Part shown: one piece after another, positions 8,198 to 16,852 of the stretch | How positions within the stretch are numbered: position 1 is the stretch's first letter | How the letters are laid out: each line of letters begins with the position of its first letter | Source of the DNA: Saccharothrix espanaensis DSM 44229 | GTDB lineage: Bacteria > Actinomycetota > Actinomycetes > Mycobacteriales > Pseudonocardiaceae | Direction: 5' to 3' | DNA: 64,000 nt | Assembly (NCBI RefSeq): GCF_000328705.1 | Contig: NC_019673.1 | Location: forward strand, 5,828,001-5,892,000 | Position numbers and translations under genes: made by a program | The notes under the pieces: model-generated | Told to the model about the DNA's origin: nothing | The model's input: only the letters and a program-made list of their open reading frames with translations | Databases searched by the model: none

Positions 8198-9963
8198 CCC
8201 AGCACCTCTTCCAGGAACGCCACGACCTGGCGCAGGCTCACCGCGACGCGGTTGCGCTCCCGCAGCAGCCGGGAGTGCAGGAACCGGAACTCCGCGCCGG
8301 AGGGGTCCAGCGCGGCCAGCCGGGGCGCGTCGGCCAGACCGGGCAGGCCGCCGACGAACACCGCCGGGTCGTGCCGGAACCGGTCGCCGCGCGTGTAGTC
8401 CAGCGGGACCAGCAGGCGCGAGAGCCGGTGCACGACCGAGTTGAACCAGTCCACGTCCTCCGACCCGCGTTCGGCCCACAGGGTCGCGGCCAGGTCACGT
8501 GCCCGCAGCGCGCGGTCGACGGCGACCGACAGGTCCAGCCGCCCGCCGGAGGCGGCCTGGAGCTCGCGCAGCCGTGCGGCCAGTGCGTCGCAGGTCGGCG
8601 TGAAGTCCAGCGGCAGCGCGGGGTCGGTCAGCAGCCGCCACACGGCGTGCAGGTAGATGCGGGTGTCGCGGGCCAGCAGCTCGGGGTCGATCTTGTCCAG
8701 GGTGTCCTCGGGGGTGTGCCACCACCAGCCGGTGCCGTTGCCCTTGCGCGGGCCGCCGCCGAACACGGCCGCCTGGGCGTTGAGCAGTGCCGGGTCGATC
8801 GGCTGCTCGCTCAGGTTGGCGAAGATGGCGGGCACCCCGATGCCCCAGAACGACTGGTCGCCGGCGCGGTGCATCCGGCGGCCCGCCCACTCCTGGTCCG
8901 CCTGCGCGCCGAGGGCTTCCCGGGCCAGCTCGCCGAGTTCGGCGGCGGAGGTGGCGTCGGCGACCACGGTGTTGCCGTTGCCGCCGGTGGAGTCGATGTT
9001 GACGTGGACGACCGCGCGGTCCTCCAGCTCCTCCCAGTGGTGGTCGGCGTACCAGGCCGAACCGGAGTAGCGGCCCTGGGAGTGCCCGGACCAGAACGCC
9101 AGCCGCAGGCCCCGCCGCCAGCGGTCGCGGTGCGCGGCGGCGATCCGGGCGACCTCCACCATGGTCGCGTTCGCGGTGCCGTTGTCCATCAGGCCGTGGT
9201 GCCACGTGTCGTGGTGGCCGGTGAAGAAGACGAACGGCTCGTCGTCGCCGGCCAGGTCGGCGATCAGGATCGGGGTGGGCCGCCACCCGGTGTCGATCTC
9301 GGTGTGCACGGTGACCTCGCCGCCCGCCGCGGCCACCTGCCGCAGCCGGACGCCGTCCGCCGCGCTCACCGAGCAGACGGCGGTGGCGGGCAGCTGGTGC
9401 ACGGTGTCGTCGCCGGGACTGCCCCAGACCGGCGACACGCACATCTCGTGCAGCTTGTCGTGCGGGCTGACGTGCACCTGCGCGATCGCGCCGCGCCGGC
9501 CGGCCTCGATGGTCTGGTCCGGCCCCGGGACGCCGTCGACCAGCACCACGCACCCGGCGACGTCCAGGCCGTCGTAGTCGGCCGCCGCGCCCCGTCCGAC
9601 GGCCACCAGCCGGCCGGTCAGCCCGGCGCGGTGCGTGGACTGGGAGAACGACACGGCCAGCGCGGTCAGCGATTCGCCCGCGACCTCGACCCGGGCCGAC
9701 ACCGGGAGGCTGATGTAGGCGTCGTGGCTGATCACCTCGGTGGTGAAGCCCAGCTCGTCGAGCAGGCCGCGCAGGTAGGCGAGGCTGTCGAGCTCCTCGG
9801 GGGTGCCGGCGTGCTTGGTCCAGCGGGCCATCGGCGCCAGCACGGCCATCAGGCGCTCGGCGGAGACCTCGCCGGTCACCCGGAGCACGTCGGCGAGCGT
9901 CCCGGGCCGGTCGTCGGCCGCGAGCGCGACCGGGCCGCCGTCGGCGGTTTCGGTGGTGTTCAC
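8194..9963 (-). CDS. M28-family zinc peptidase with PA domain
   Basis: Metallo-aminopeptidase-like protein of about 589 residues. Zinc-site motifs are visible: FTGHHDTWHHGLMDNGTAN (His and bridging Asp), NIDSTGGNG (Asp) and WWHTPEDTLDKID (His). The region where most M28 enzymes have Glu-Glu reads FWSGHSQGRYSGS, so the usual catalytic glutamate pair is replaced; I recall this form from a subfamily, but that is from memory. An inserted PA-like domain precedes the catalytic core. The GTG at 9963 is preferred because GAGAGGA lies upstream; an ATG at 9987 lacks a ribosome binding site. No signal peptide, so it acts in the cytoplasm on imported material. Confidence 0.85.
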   Translation of the reverse strand: MNTTETADGGPVALAADDRPGTLADVLRVTGEVSAERLMAVLAPMARWTKHAGTPEELDSLAYLRGLLDELGFTTEVISHDAYISLPVSARVEVAGESLTALAVSFSQSTHRAGLTGRLVAVGRGAAADYDGLDVAGCVVLVDGVPGPDQTIEAGRRGAIAQVHVSPHDKLHEMCVSPVWGSPGDDTVHQLPATAVCSVSAADGVRLRQVAAAGGEVTVHTEIDTGWRPTPILIADLAGDDEPFVFFTGHHDTWHHGLMDNGTANATMVEVARIAAAHRDRWRRGLRLAFWSGHSQGRYSGSAWYADHHWEELEDRAVVHVNIDSTGGNGNTVVADATSAAELGELAREALGAQADQEWAGRRMHRAGDQSFWGIGVPAIFANLSEQPIDPALLNAQAAVFGGGPRKGNGTGWWWHTPEDTLDKIDPELLARDTRIYLHAVWRLLTDPALPLDFTPTCDALAARLRELQAASGGRLDLSVAVDRALRARDLAATLWAERGSEDVDWFNSVVHRLSRLLVPLDYTRGDRFRHDPAVFVGGLPGLADAPRLAALDPSGAEFRFLHSRLLRERNRVAVSLRQVVAFLEEVLG

Positions 9964-9983
9964 TGTGGACGGTCCTCTCGGGT

Positions 9984-11639
9984 TCACAGGGCGGCGGCGC
10001 TGCCCGCGCGGCGGGGTCCGGCGCAGCCGAACAGCCGGTCGTCGTCACCGCGCCAGCTCATCTGGAACGAGCCCAGGTGCCAGTCGTAGGCGGGCAGCGG
10101 CGACATGAGCAGTCCGAGCGAGGTCACGCCCCGGGTGACCTCGTCGGGGATCCGGCTCTCCATGGAGAACTGGTAGTCGTCGCGCAGCGGGTAGAGCCGG
10201 GGCGCGTCCTCGGCGGCGTAGGGGTCCATGCCGTAGTCGAGGATGTTCGACAGCACCTGGGGCACCGTGCAGTAGACGCTGCCCGGGGATCCCAGGCCCA
10301 GCACCGGGCGGCCGTCCTTGAGGACCAGGGTGTTGCCGATCGCGCAGCGCATCCGGCCGCCGCCGGTGAACCAGCCGCCGAGCCACATGTCCATGCTGTT
10401 CACGCCGTTGCTGCCGATCATCGGCACCCCGCCGATCACCTCGCCCGGGATGCCGGATCCCTGGAGGGTGTTCATCGACTGCACCCAGTTGCCGTACTGG
10501 TCCACGATGGACAGCTCGCAACTGCCGGCGGACTGGGCCGGCGTGGCCGGGGGCAACTGCCCGATCGCGGCCAGCCGCGCCGCTCCCCCGGTCACCTCGA
10601 CGTGCTTGGCGAGGTCGGCGGTGGGCCTGCTGCGCCGGATCAGCTCGGCCACCATCGCGTGGAACTCGCGTGACATCAGCACTTCGGTCGGGTTGTCGAA
10701 GATCTTCGGGTCGTTGAGGAGGTTCGCCTCCTTGTCCGCCCGCCGCAGCGCGTGCGCCACGTAGTACAGCGCGTCGGCCGACTCGGTGTAGTGGCCCAGG
10801 GAGGTGATGTCGAGCTCGTCCAGGATGCCCAGCACCATCGAGCAGAACACGGCCTGCCGCTCCGGCGGTGAGAGCTGCACGATCTCGTGCCCGCGGTGCT
10901 TGTAGCGCAGACCGCTGCCCCACTCGGCCTTCGAGACCGCCAGGTGCTCGGCGGTGATCGGCCAGCCCAGTTCGTTGGCGCGGCGCAGGAAGTCCCGCGC
11001 CCAGCCGCCGGTGATGAAGTAGTCCGGGCCCTCCTCGGCCAGCCGCAGCATGGTGCGGTGCAGTTCCGGCTTGGGCCACCGGTCGCCGACCTGCGGCAGG
11101 TGCCCGCCGGGCGCGAAGTGGGCGCGGCCGGAGGGGGTGTAGAGGAAGAAGTCGTAGGACTGGGCCATCACCAGGTGCTCGAAGGAGTCCACCACGTGGC
11201 CGACCTCGGCCCAGTGCACGGCGGGCGCGCACAACTCCGCCCAGGGGCGGGTGGCGAACCGCTCGTAGAGCGCCTTCATGCCGGGCATGAAACCGGGGAT
11301 CACCGCGTACGGCCCGGCCCCGCTCGCCGAGTACTGGCTGCGCGGCGGCGGGACCCGGTGGAACGGCGGCAGGTCCGGCGCGATCGTGCCGTGGCTGTTG
11401 AGCTCGTGCACCGTCCCGGTTTCCGCCTCCCAGAACAGCATCGTGAACATGCCGGCGTGGTTGGTCAGGTCCTGCTGCACGACGGCCTGGACCAGCGAGC
11501 CGGCGATGACGGCGTCCACCGCCGTCCCGCCGCCGTGCAGCACGTCGCGCATGGTGTCGGTGACGATGGGGTGCTGGCTGGAGCACACCGCTCGTTCGCC
11601 GGACACCGGGGTCTTGGGTCCAACGCGGCCGTCGGTCAC
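9984..11639 (-). CDS. Gamma-glutamyltransferase family protein with altered nucleophile site
   Basis: Ntn-hydrolase of the gamma-glutamyltranspeptidase family, 551 residues, no signal peptide. Family hallmarks are VDAVIAGSLVQAVV in the N-terminal half, the GLGSPGSVYCTVPQVLSNIL segment (the GSPGG motif) and DAPRLYPL. In typical enzymes the nucleophile Thr starts T-T-H-x-S; here the aligned residues are S373-C374-E375-L376-S377. Self-cleavage and activity would need Ser or Cys as nucleophile, or are lost. The GTG at 11639 overlaps the upstream ATPase stop by GTGA. The context suggests cleavage of a gamma-glutamyl or related amide bond in the imported compound. Confidence 0.85.
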   Translation of the reverse strand: MTDGRVGPKTPVSGERAVCSSQHPIVTDTMRDVLHGGGTAVDAVIAGSLVQAVVQQDLTNHAGMFTMLFWEAETGTVHELNSHGTIAPDLPPFHRVPPPRSQYSASGAGPYAVIPGFMPGMKALYERFATRPWAELCAPAVHWAEVGHVVDSFEHLVMAQSYDFFLYTPSGRAHFAPGGHLPQVGDRWPKPELHRTMLRLAEEGPDYFITGGWARDFLRRANELGWPITAEHLAVSKAEWGSGLRYKHRGHEIVQLSPPERQAVFCSMVLGILDELDITSLGHYTESADALYYVAHALRRADKEANLLNDPKIFDNPTEVLMSREFHAMVAELIRRSRPTADLAKHVEVTGGAARLAAIGQLPPATPAQSAGSCELSIVDQYGNWVQSMNTLQGSGIPGEVIGGVPMIGSNGVNSMDMWLGGWFTGGGRMRCAIGNTLVLKDGRPVLGLGSPGSVYCTVPQVLSNILDYGMDPYAAEDAPRLYPLRDDYQFSMESRIPDEVTRGVTSLGLLMSPLPAYDWHLGSFQMSWRGDDDRLFGCAGPRRAGSAAAL

Positions 11640-13444
11640 CTGGTGACTCCTTCCTGGTCGAGCCCGAGCACCGAGCCCACGAGGCGGGCGGTGTACTCGT
11701 GCCCGGGGTTGTCCAGCACGAGGGCCGTGCGGCCCTGTTCGACGATCTCGCCCCGGTAGAGCACCAGGACGCGATCGGTCATCTGCCGGACGACGGACAG
11801 TTCGTGGGTGATGAACAGCATGCTCATCCGGTACCGCCGTTGCAGTTCCCGCAGCAGGGTCAGGATCTCCGCGCGGACCGACACGTCCAGCGCGGCCACC
11901 GGTTCGTCGCAGATCAGCAGCCGGGGCCGCAGCGCGACGGCCCGCGCGATGGCGATCCGCTGCCGCTCGCCGCCGGAGAGCTGCGCGGGGCGCCGTCGCG
12001 CGTGCTGCTCGGTCAGCCCGACCTGGGCGAGCAGTTCGGCGGTCTCGGCCCGGTGGTCGGCGGCACGGTCGCGGGCGGTGATCGCCTCCCGCAGGGTCGC
12101 GCCGATGGTGCGGGCCGGGTTCAGCGACGAGTACGGGTCCTGGAACACGACCTGCACCAGGTGGGCGACACCGCGCGACTGCTCGCGGCTGAGCCGCCGG
12201 TAGTCGGTCAGGTCGAGCCCGCCCAGCCCGATGGTGCCGGAATCGGGGCGGGCCAGGCCGAGCAGCGTCCGGGCGATGGTGGTCTTGCCCGAACCGGACT
12301 CGCCGACCAGGCCGACCGACTCGTGCACGCCGACGTCGAAGGACACCCCTTTGACCGCGTCGGTGCGCTGCTTGGCGGCGGACAGGTCCCGGTACGACTT
12401 GCGCAGGTCGCGCACGGTGAGCAGGACACCGGGGGCGGCGACGTTGGCGTCCCCGGTGTCCTGTCCCTCCTGTTCTGCCGGGCCGAGGAGATCCGGGGCG
12501 ATCTCGTCGACGCGCAGGCAGGCGGTCGTGTGGCCGGGGGTGGTGAGCGTGAGCAGCGGCCGCTCGGCACGGCAGGCGTCCACCGCCCACGCGCAGCGGG
12601 ACGCGAAGCCGCACTGGCCGCCGACGGAGTCCGCCGGGGGCACCCGCCCGGGGATGGACCTCATCGTCTCGACCCGGCGGTCGACCGGCAGGTGCGACCC
12701 CAGCAGCCCGGCCGTGTAGGGGTGCCTCGGGTCGCGCCGCAGCTCGTCGGCGGGGGCCTGCTCGACCAGGCTCCCGGCGTACATGACCATGATCCGGTCG
12801 CACACCGAGAACGCCACGCCGAGGTCGTGGGTGACCAGCACCAGGGCCATCCCGCGCCGGCGGCGCAGGCTGTCGAGCATGGCGAGGACCTGCGCCTGCG
12901 TGGTGGCGTCCAGCGCGGTGGTGGGCTCGTCGGCGATGAGCAGGTCCGGGTCGCCGGCCAGCGCCGCCGCGAGGGCGACCCGCTGCCGCATCCCGCCGGA
13001 GAGCTGGAACGGGTAGCGGCGCGCCACCCGCGCGGGGTCCAGGCCGACCTCCTCCAGCCGGCCGTGGACCTCCGCGCGCACCTTGGCGCGGTTGCGCCGG
13101 ATCTCGGCCGCGAGGCCCTCCGCCACGTGCGCGAACACCGTCTGCACGGGGTTGAGCATGGAGAACGGGTCCTGCATCAGCAGGCTGATCCGGCCGCCGC
13201 GCACGGTCCGCAGTCCGCGCTCGGGCAGGCCGAGCAGCTCCCAACCGTCGAAGGTCACCGAACCGGTCGCGCTCACGCCGGCGGGCAGCAGGCCGACCAG
13301 CGAGCGGACGGTGAGCGACTTGCCGCTGCCGGACTCGCCGACGATGCCGACCGACGTCCCCGCGTCGACGGAGAAGCCCACGTCCCGCACCAGCCGACGG
13401 CCCCGGTGGCTGATGTCCACGCTGTCCACGGTGAGCAGGCTCAT
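11636..13444 (-). CDS. Oligopeptide-type ABC transporter, fused two-domain ATPase (DppD-DppF type)
   Basis: Fused ATP-binding subunit of 602 residues that powers the importer whose permeases and binding protein lie upstream. The N-terminal half has Walker A GESGSGKS, signature LSGGMRQRVALAAALAGDP and Walker B LLIADEPTTALD. It ends in the oligopeptide-specific extension with clustered cysteines (GGQCGFASRCAWAVDACRA), which in this family can hold an iron-sulfur cluster. The second half repeats GESGSGKT, LSGGERQRIAIARAVALRP and LLICDEPVAALD. The start overlaps the permease stop (ATGA). Confidence 0.93.
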   Translation of the reverse strand: MSLLTVDSVDISHRGRRLVRDVGFSVDAGTSVGIVGESGSGKSLTVRSLVGLLPAGVSATGSVTFDGWELLGLPERGLRTVRGGRISLLMQDPFSMLNPVQTVFAHVAEGLAAEIRRNRAKVRAEVHGRLEEVGLDPARVARRYPFQLSGGMRQRVALAAALAGDPDLLIADEPTTALDATTQAQVLAMLDSLRRRRGMALVLVTHDLGVAFSVCDRIMVMYAGSLVEQAPADELRRDPRHPYTAGLLGSHLPVDRRVETMRSIPGRVPPADSVGGQCGFASRCAWAVDACRAERPLLTLTTPGHTTACLRVDEIAPDLLGPAEQEGQDTGDANVAAPGVLLTVRDLRKSYRDLSAAKQRTDAVKGVSFDVGVHESVGLVGESGSGKTTIARTLLGLARPDSGTIGLGGLDLTDYRRLSREQSRGVAHLVQVVFQDPYSSLNPARTIGATLREAITARDRAADHRAETAELLAQVGLTEQHARRRPAQLSGGERQRIAIARAVALRPRLLICDEPVAALDVSVRAEILTLLRELQRRYRMSMLFITHELSVVRQMTDRVLVLYRGEIVEQGRTALVLDNPGHEYTARLVGSVLGLDQEGVTR

Positions 13445-14256
13445 CGTGCCTCCCGCCGTGTCGTGAGCCGGTCGTAGACGCTGTCGCCGAGCACGGTCGC
13501 GCAGACCGCCGTGAGGATGATCAGCACGGCCGGCGCGAGCGAGAGCCACGGCTCGGACAGGATCTGCTCGCGGCCGTCGGCGATCATCACACCCCACTCC
13601 GCGCTGCCCGGCTGGCCGCCGATGCCCAGGAACGCCAAGGCGGAGAAGGCGATCAGGGCGACGACGAAGTCCAGCAGGAACGTTGCCACCACCGTCGGCA
13701 CGATGTTGGGCAGGACGTGCCGGAACATCACCGTGCGCGCGGGCAGCCGCAGGCTCTGGGCGGCCTCCACGTAAGGGAGTCCGCATTGGACGCTCGCCGC
13801 GCTGCGGATCATGCGGATCGCGGTCGGCACGGACAGCAGCGACAGCACCAGGACCGTCACCGCGTAGCCGCCCGACGAGATGCCCACGACCACGATGGCC
13901 ACCAGCAGTGCGGGCAACGCGTACATCACGTCCACCAGGCGGCTGATCACCGCGTCGACCCGGCCCCGGTAGTACGCGGCCGCCAGGCCCAGGCACACAC
14001 CGACCGCCACGGCCACCAGCGCCACCAGCAGCGGGCCGACCACCGCGACCCGGGCACCGGAGATCACCCGGGACAGCACGTCCCGGCCCAGGTCGTCGGT
14101 GCCCAGCCAGTGCTGCGCGCCCGGCCCGCTGGAGCTGAGCATCAGGTCCTGGGCGTTGGGCGGGAACGGCGCCAGCAGGTCGCCGGTGACGACGCAGACC
14201 AGGATCACCGCCAGCGGCACCGCCGCGACGATCGCGGGCGCTCCCAGGCGCTTCAC
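13441..14256 (-). CDS. Oligopeptide-type ABC transporter permease (DppC-like)
   Basis: Inner-membrane permease of 271 residues with an N-terminal transmembrane segment (IVAAVPLAVILVCVV), the DppC-type region WLGTDDLGRDVLSRVI, and about five further membrane spans. The EAA-type coupling loop reads YVEAAQSLRLPARTVMFRHV. The GTG start overlaps the DppB-like stop by GTGA. It pairs with the neighbouring DppB-like permease to form the channel. Confidence 0.92.
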   Translation of the reverse strand: MKRLGAPAIVAAVPLAVILVCVVTGDLLAPFPPNAQDLMLSSSGPGAQHWLGTDDLGRDVLSRVISGARVAVVGPLLVALVAVAVGVCLGLAAAYYRGRVDAVISRLVDVMYALPALLVAIVVVGISSGGYAVTVLVLSLLSVPTAIRMIRSAASVQCGLPYVEAAQSLRLPARTVMFRHVLPNIVPTVVATFLLDFVVALIAFSALAFLGIGGQPGSAEWGVMIADGREQILSEPWLSLAPAVLIILTAVCATVLGDSVYDRLTTRREAR

Positions 14257-15203
14257 GACGCCACCTGCCGGGCCCGGATGCGCGGGTCGAGCAGGCCGGT
14301 GAGCACGTCCACGGCCAGGTTGACCAGGATCACGAACGCCGCCGCGACCATGGCGATGCCCTGCACCATCGGGATGTCCTTGGTGTTGACCGAGACCACC
14401 AGCAGCGACCCGACACCGGGCAGCGAGAACACCGTCTCCACCAGCACCGCGCCGGACAGCGCGGCGATCAGCACCACCCCGGAGGAGGTCACGATCGGCA
14501 CCGCCGCGTTGCGCAGCGCGTACTTGACCAGCACCCGCCCCGGCGCCACTCCCCTCGCCCGCGCGAAGGTGATGTAGTCCTGGTCCATCACGTCGAGCAT
14601 CGCCGCCCTCGTCTGTCGCAGCACGATCGCCATCAACCCGGCGGCCAGCGAGACCGCCGGCAGCACCAGGTGCCAGAGGCCGTCCGCGAAACCGTCGCCC
14701 GAACCGAACACCGGGAACCAGTCCAGCAGCACGCCGAACACGTACACCAGCAACAACCCGACCGCGAACGGCGGCGCGCTCATCCCGAAGGCCGCCGCGG
14801 TGGACACCACGCGGTCCGCCGCGGCACCGCGCCGCAGTCCGGCCGCCGTGCCGAGCGGAATGCCGACCAGCACGACCAGCAGCAACGCGAACAGCGCCAA
14901 CTGGAAGGACATCGGCAGGGCCTGGCCCAACGCGTCGAGCACGTTCTCGCCCGAGCGCACCGACGTGCCCAGGTCGAACCGGACCGCGTCGGCCAGCCAC
15001 CGGCCGTACTGCACCAGGAACGGGTCGTCGAGGTGGTACTTGAGCGTGGTCGCCTCGATCAGCTCCGGCGTGGTCGGCGCGGTGCCCATCAACGTCGCCA
15101 GCAGCGATCCCGGTGCCAGCGCGAGCAGGCTGAACACCAGGAACGACACCAGCAGCAGCATCGCGACCATCGCGGCCAGGCGGCGGGCCAGGAACCTGGT
15201 CAT
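14253..15203 (-). CDS. Oligopeptide-type ABC transporter permease (DppB-like)
   Basis: Inner-membrane permease of 316 residues. An N-terminal membrane segment (MVAMLLLVSFLVFSLLALAP) is followed by the DppB-type extracellular loop and about five more spans. The coupling motif reads YITFARARGVAPGRVLVKYA. It starts four bases after the stop of the binding-protein gene, consistent with co-transcription. A high-confidence family call; the ligand cannot be told from sequence. Confidence 0.92.
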   Translation of the reverse strand: MTRFLARRLAAMVAMLLLVSFLVFSLLALAPGSLLATLMGTAPTTPELIEATTLKYHLDDPFLVQYGRWLADAVRFDLGTSVRSGENVLDALGQALPMSFQLALFALLLVVLVGIPLGTAAGLRRGAAADRVVSTAAAFGMSAPPFAVGLLLVYVFGVLLDWFPVFGSGDGFADGLWHLVLPAVSLAAGLMAIVLRQTRAAMLDVMDQDYITFARARGVAPGRVLVKYALRNAAVPIVTSSGVVLIAALSGAVLVETVFSLPGVGSLLVVSVNTKDIPMVQGIAMVAAAFVILVNLAVDVLTGLLDPRIRARQVAS

Positions 15204-15207
15204 GGCA

Positions 15208-16833
15208 TCACGCCGTCGCCCGGACGCGCTGGATCCAGGTGCCGTCCAGGACGTCGGACTGGGTGACCGGCTCGGAGAAGGTGAACCCCTTGCCGAGCGC
15301 GACCACGAAGTTCGGCGCGTACAGGGGGATGTAGGGAAGCTGCTCGGAAACCTGCTTGAGCACCGACTGCGTCGCCGCCCAGCGCGCCTCGCGGTCCACG
15401 GAACCGGTCAGCGCCTTGACGTCGTCCTCGATCTTCGGGGTGGTCCAGTTGGCCAGGTTCAGGCCCGGCGCGGCGATGCCGGCCTGCCCCACCACGCGCG
15501 GCAGCACCGCGTTCGGGTCGGGGATGGTGGCGATCAGCTGCATCGACTGGATGCCCGGGGTGTCGTGCGCGAACACCCGCTTCGCCCACACCTCCGGCGA
15601 TTCCGGCTTCGGCGTGATCGTGACGCCCAGTTCCTTCATGTTCTCCTGGAGGTTCAGGATCGTCGGCTCCGCCCACGGCGAGCTGGTCGTGTAGGGGATG
15701 GTGACCTCGAACCCGCCGGGCGTCTTGGACTGCGCCAGTTCCGACTTCGCCTTGCCCTTGTCCAAGTCGTACTGGGGCAGGGTTTCCAGGAAGCCCTTGG
15801 CCGTGTCGGCGGACCCGGCGACACCTTCCAGCAGGGTCTGCGGCACCAGGCCCCGCAGCACCACGCCGTTCGCGCCGTAGACCGCGCGGGACACGCCCTG
15901 GCGGTCGATCGAGTGGGCGACCGCGCGCCGCGCGTGGATGTCGTCGAACGGCGGCTGCGAGGTGTCCAGCGTCAGGTAGCTGGTCACGTTGGCGGGCAGT
16001 TGCACGGTCTGGGCGCCGGAGATGTTGTTCCACTGCCCGATCTGCTTGACGTTGGTCACCTGCGCGCCGTTGATCGAGTTCGAGCGCATCGCCAGTTGAC
16101 CGGTGTTGTCGTCCTTGATCGGGACGAACGAGACCGCCTTGGCCTTGGGCTGGGTCTTGGCGTGCTTCGCGTTGCGCTCCAACAGGATCTTGTCCGGTCC
16201 GCTGGACTTGAACACGTACGGCCCGGTGCCTACGGGCAGCCCGGACGGCGTGCCCAGTGCCGCCCCGGCGGCTTCGGCGGCCTTCTTCGACTGCACGTAG
16301 GAGATGACCGAGAGGTTGTCGCGCGCGGTGGGGTCGGCGAACTTCAGCTTCACGGTGACGGTCGTCGGGGTGGTGGCGGTGATGCTGTCGATGCTCTTGA
16401 CCCGTCCGGCGGTCTGCGCGCCGGCCTTCGCGTCGGTCACGTGCTGGAGGCTCCACACGGCGTCCTCGGCCGTCAGCGGGGTGCCGTCGGAGAACTGCGC
16501 GCCGGGCGCGAGTTCGTAGACGATGGAGGTCGGGTCGGGCTGCGTGACGCTCGCGGCCAGCGCCGGGCGGAACGTGCCGTCGTTGGCCACCCGTTCCAGC
16601 GGTTCGGTCACCAGGCTGATCACCTGCTGGGTGTTGACCGTCGCGTCCTTGGCCAGGTCGAGCGACACCGGGAGCTGTTGCAGGGCCCAGGTGAAGCTGT
16701 CGAACTCGGTCTCCACCCCGGCCGCGGTGGTGGTGCCGGAACCGTTGCCACCGCCGGCGCACGCGGTCACGAGCAGGCCGGCGATCGCGGTCGCGGCGAC
16801 CGTCTTGCGTCTGCGCCTGTTGAGAATCGTCAT
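15208..16833 (-). CDS. ABC transporter substrate-binding lipoprotein, peptide/nickel type (family 5)
   Basis: Lipid-anchored binding protein of 541 residues for the adjacent importer. The signal peptide begins MTILNRRRRKTVAATAIAGL and ends in a lipobox (LLVTAC), followed by a Gly/Ser/Thr linker. The family 5 pattern is clear: LVTEPLERV, a region on SDGTPLTAEDAVWSLQ, and PVGTGPYVFKS. The ATG at 16833 follows AAGGAG by six bases, so it is chosen over an ATG nine codons upstream. It begins only 19 bp after the Lrp-type regulator and is likely co-transcribed with it. Confidence 0.93.
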   Translation of the reverse strand: MTILNRRRRKTVAATAIAGLLVTACAGGGNGSGTTTAAGVETEFDSFTWALQQLPVSLDLAKDATVNTQQVISLVTEPLERVANDGTFRPALAASVTQPDPTSIVYELAPGAQFSDGTPLTAEDAVWSLQHVTDAKAGAQTAGRVKSIDSITATTPTTVTVKLKFADPTARDNLSVISYVQSKKAAEAAGAALGTPSGLPVGTGPYVFKSSGPDKILLERNAKHAKTQPKAKAVSFVPIKDDNTGQLAMRSNSINGAQVTNVKQIGQWNNISGAQTVQLPANVTSYLTLDTSQPPFDDIHARRAVAHSIDRQGVSRAVYGANGVVLRGLVPQTLLEGVAGSADTAKGFLETLPQYDLDKGKAKSELAQSKTPGGFEVTIPYTTSSPWAEPTILNLQENMKELGVTITPKPESPEVWAKRVFAHDTPGIQSMQLIATIPDPNAVLPRVVGQAGIAAPGLNLANWTTPKIEDDVKALTGSVDREARWAATQSVLKQVSEQLPYIPLYAPNFVVALGKGFTFSEPVTQSDVLDGTWIQRVRATA

Positions 16834-16852
16834 TGTTTCTCCTTCTGCGGCG

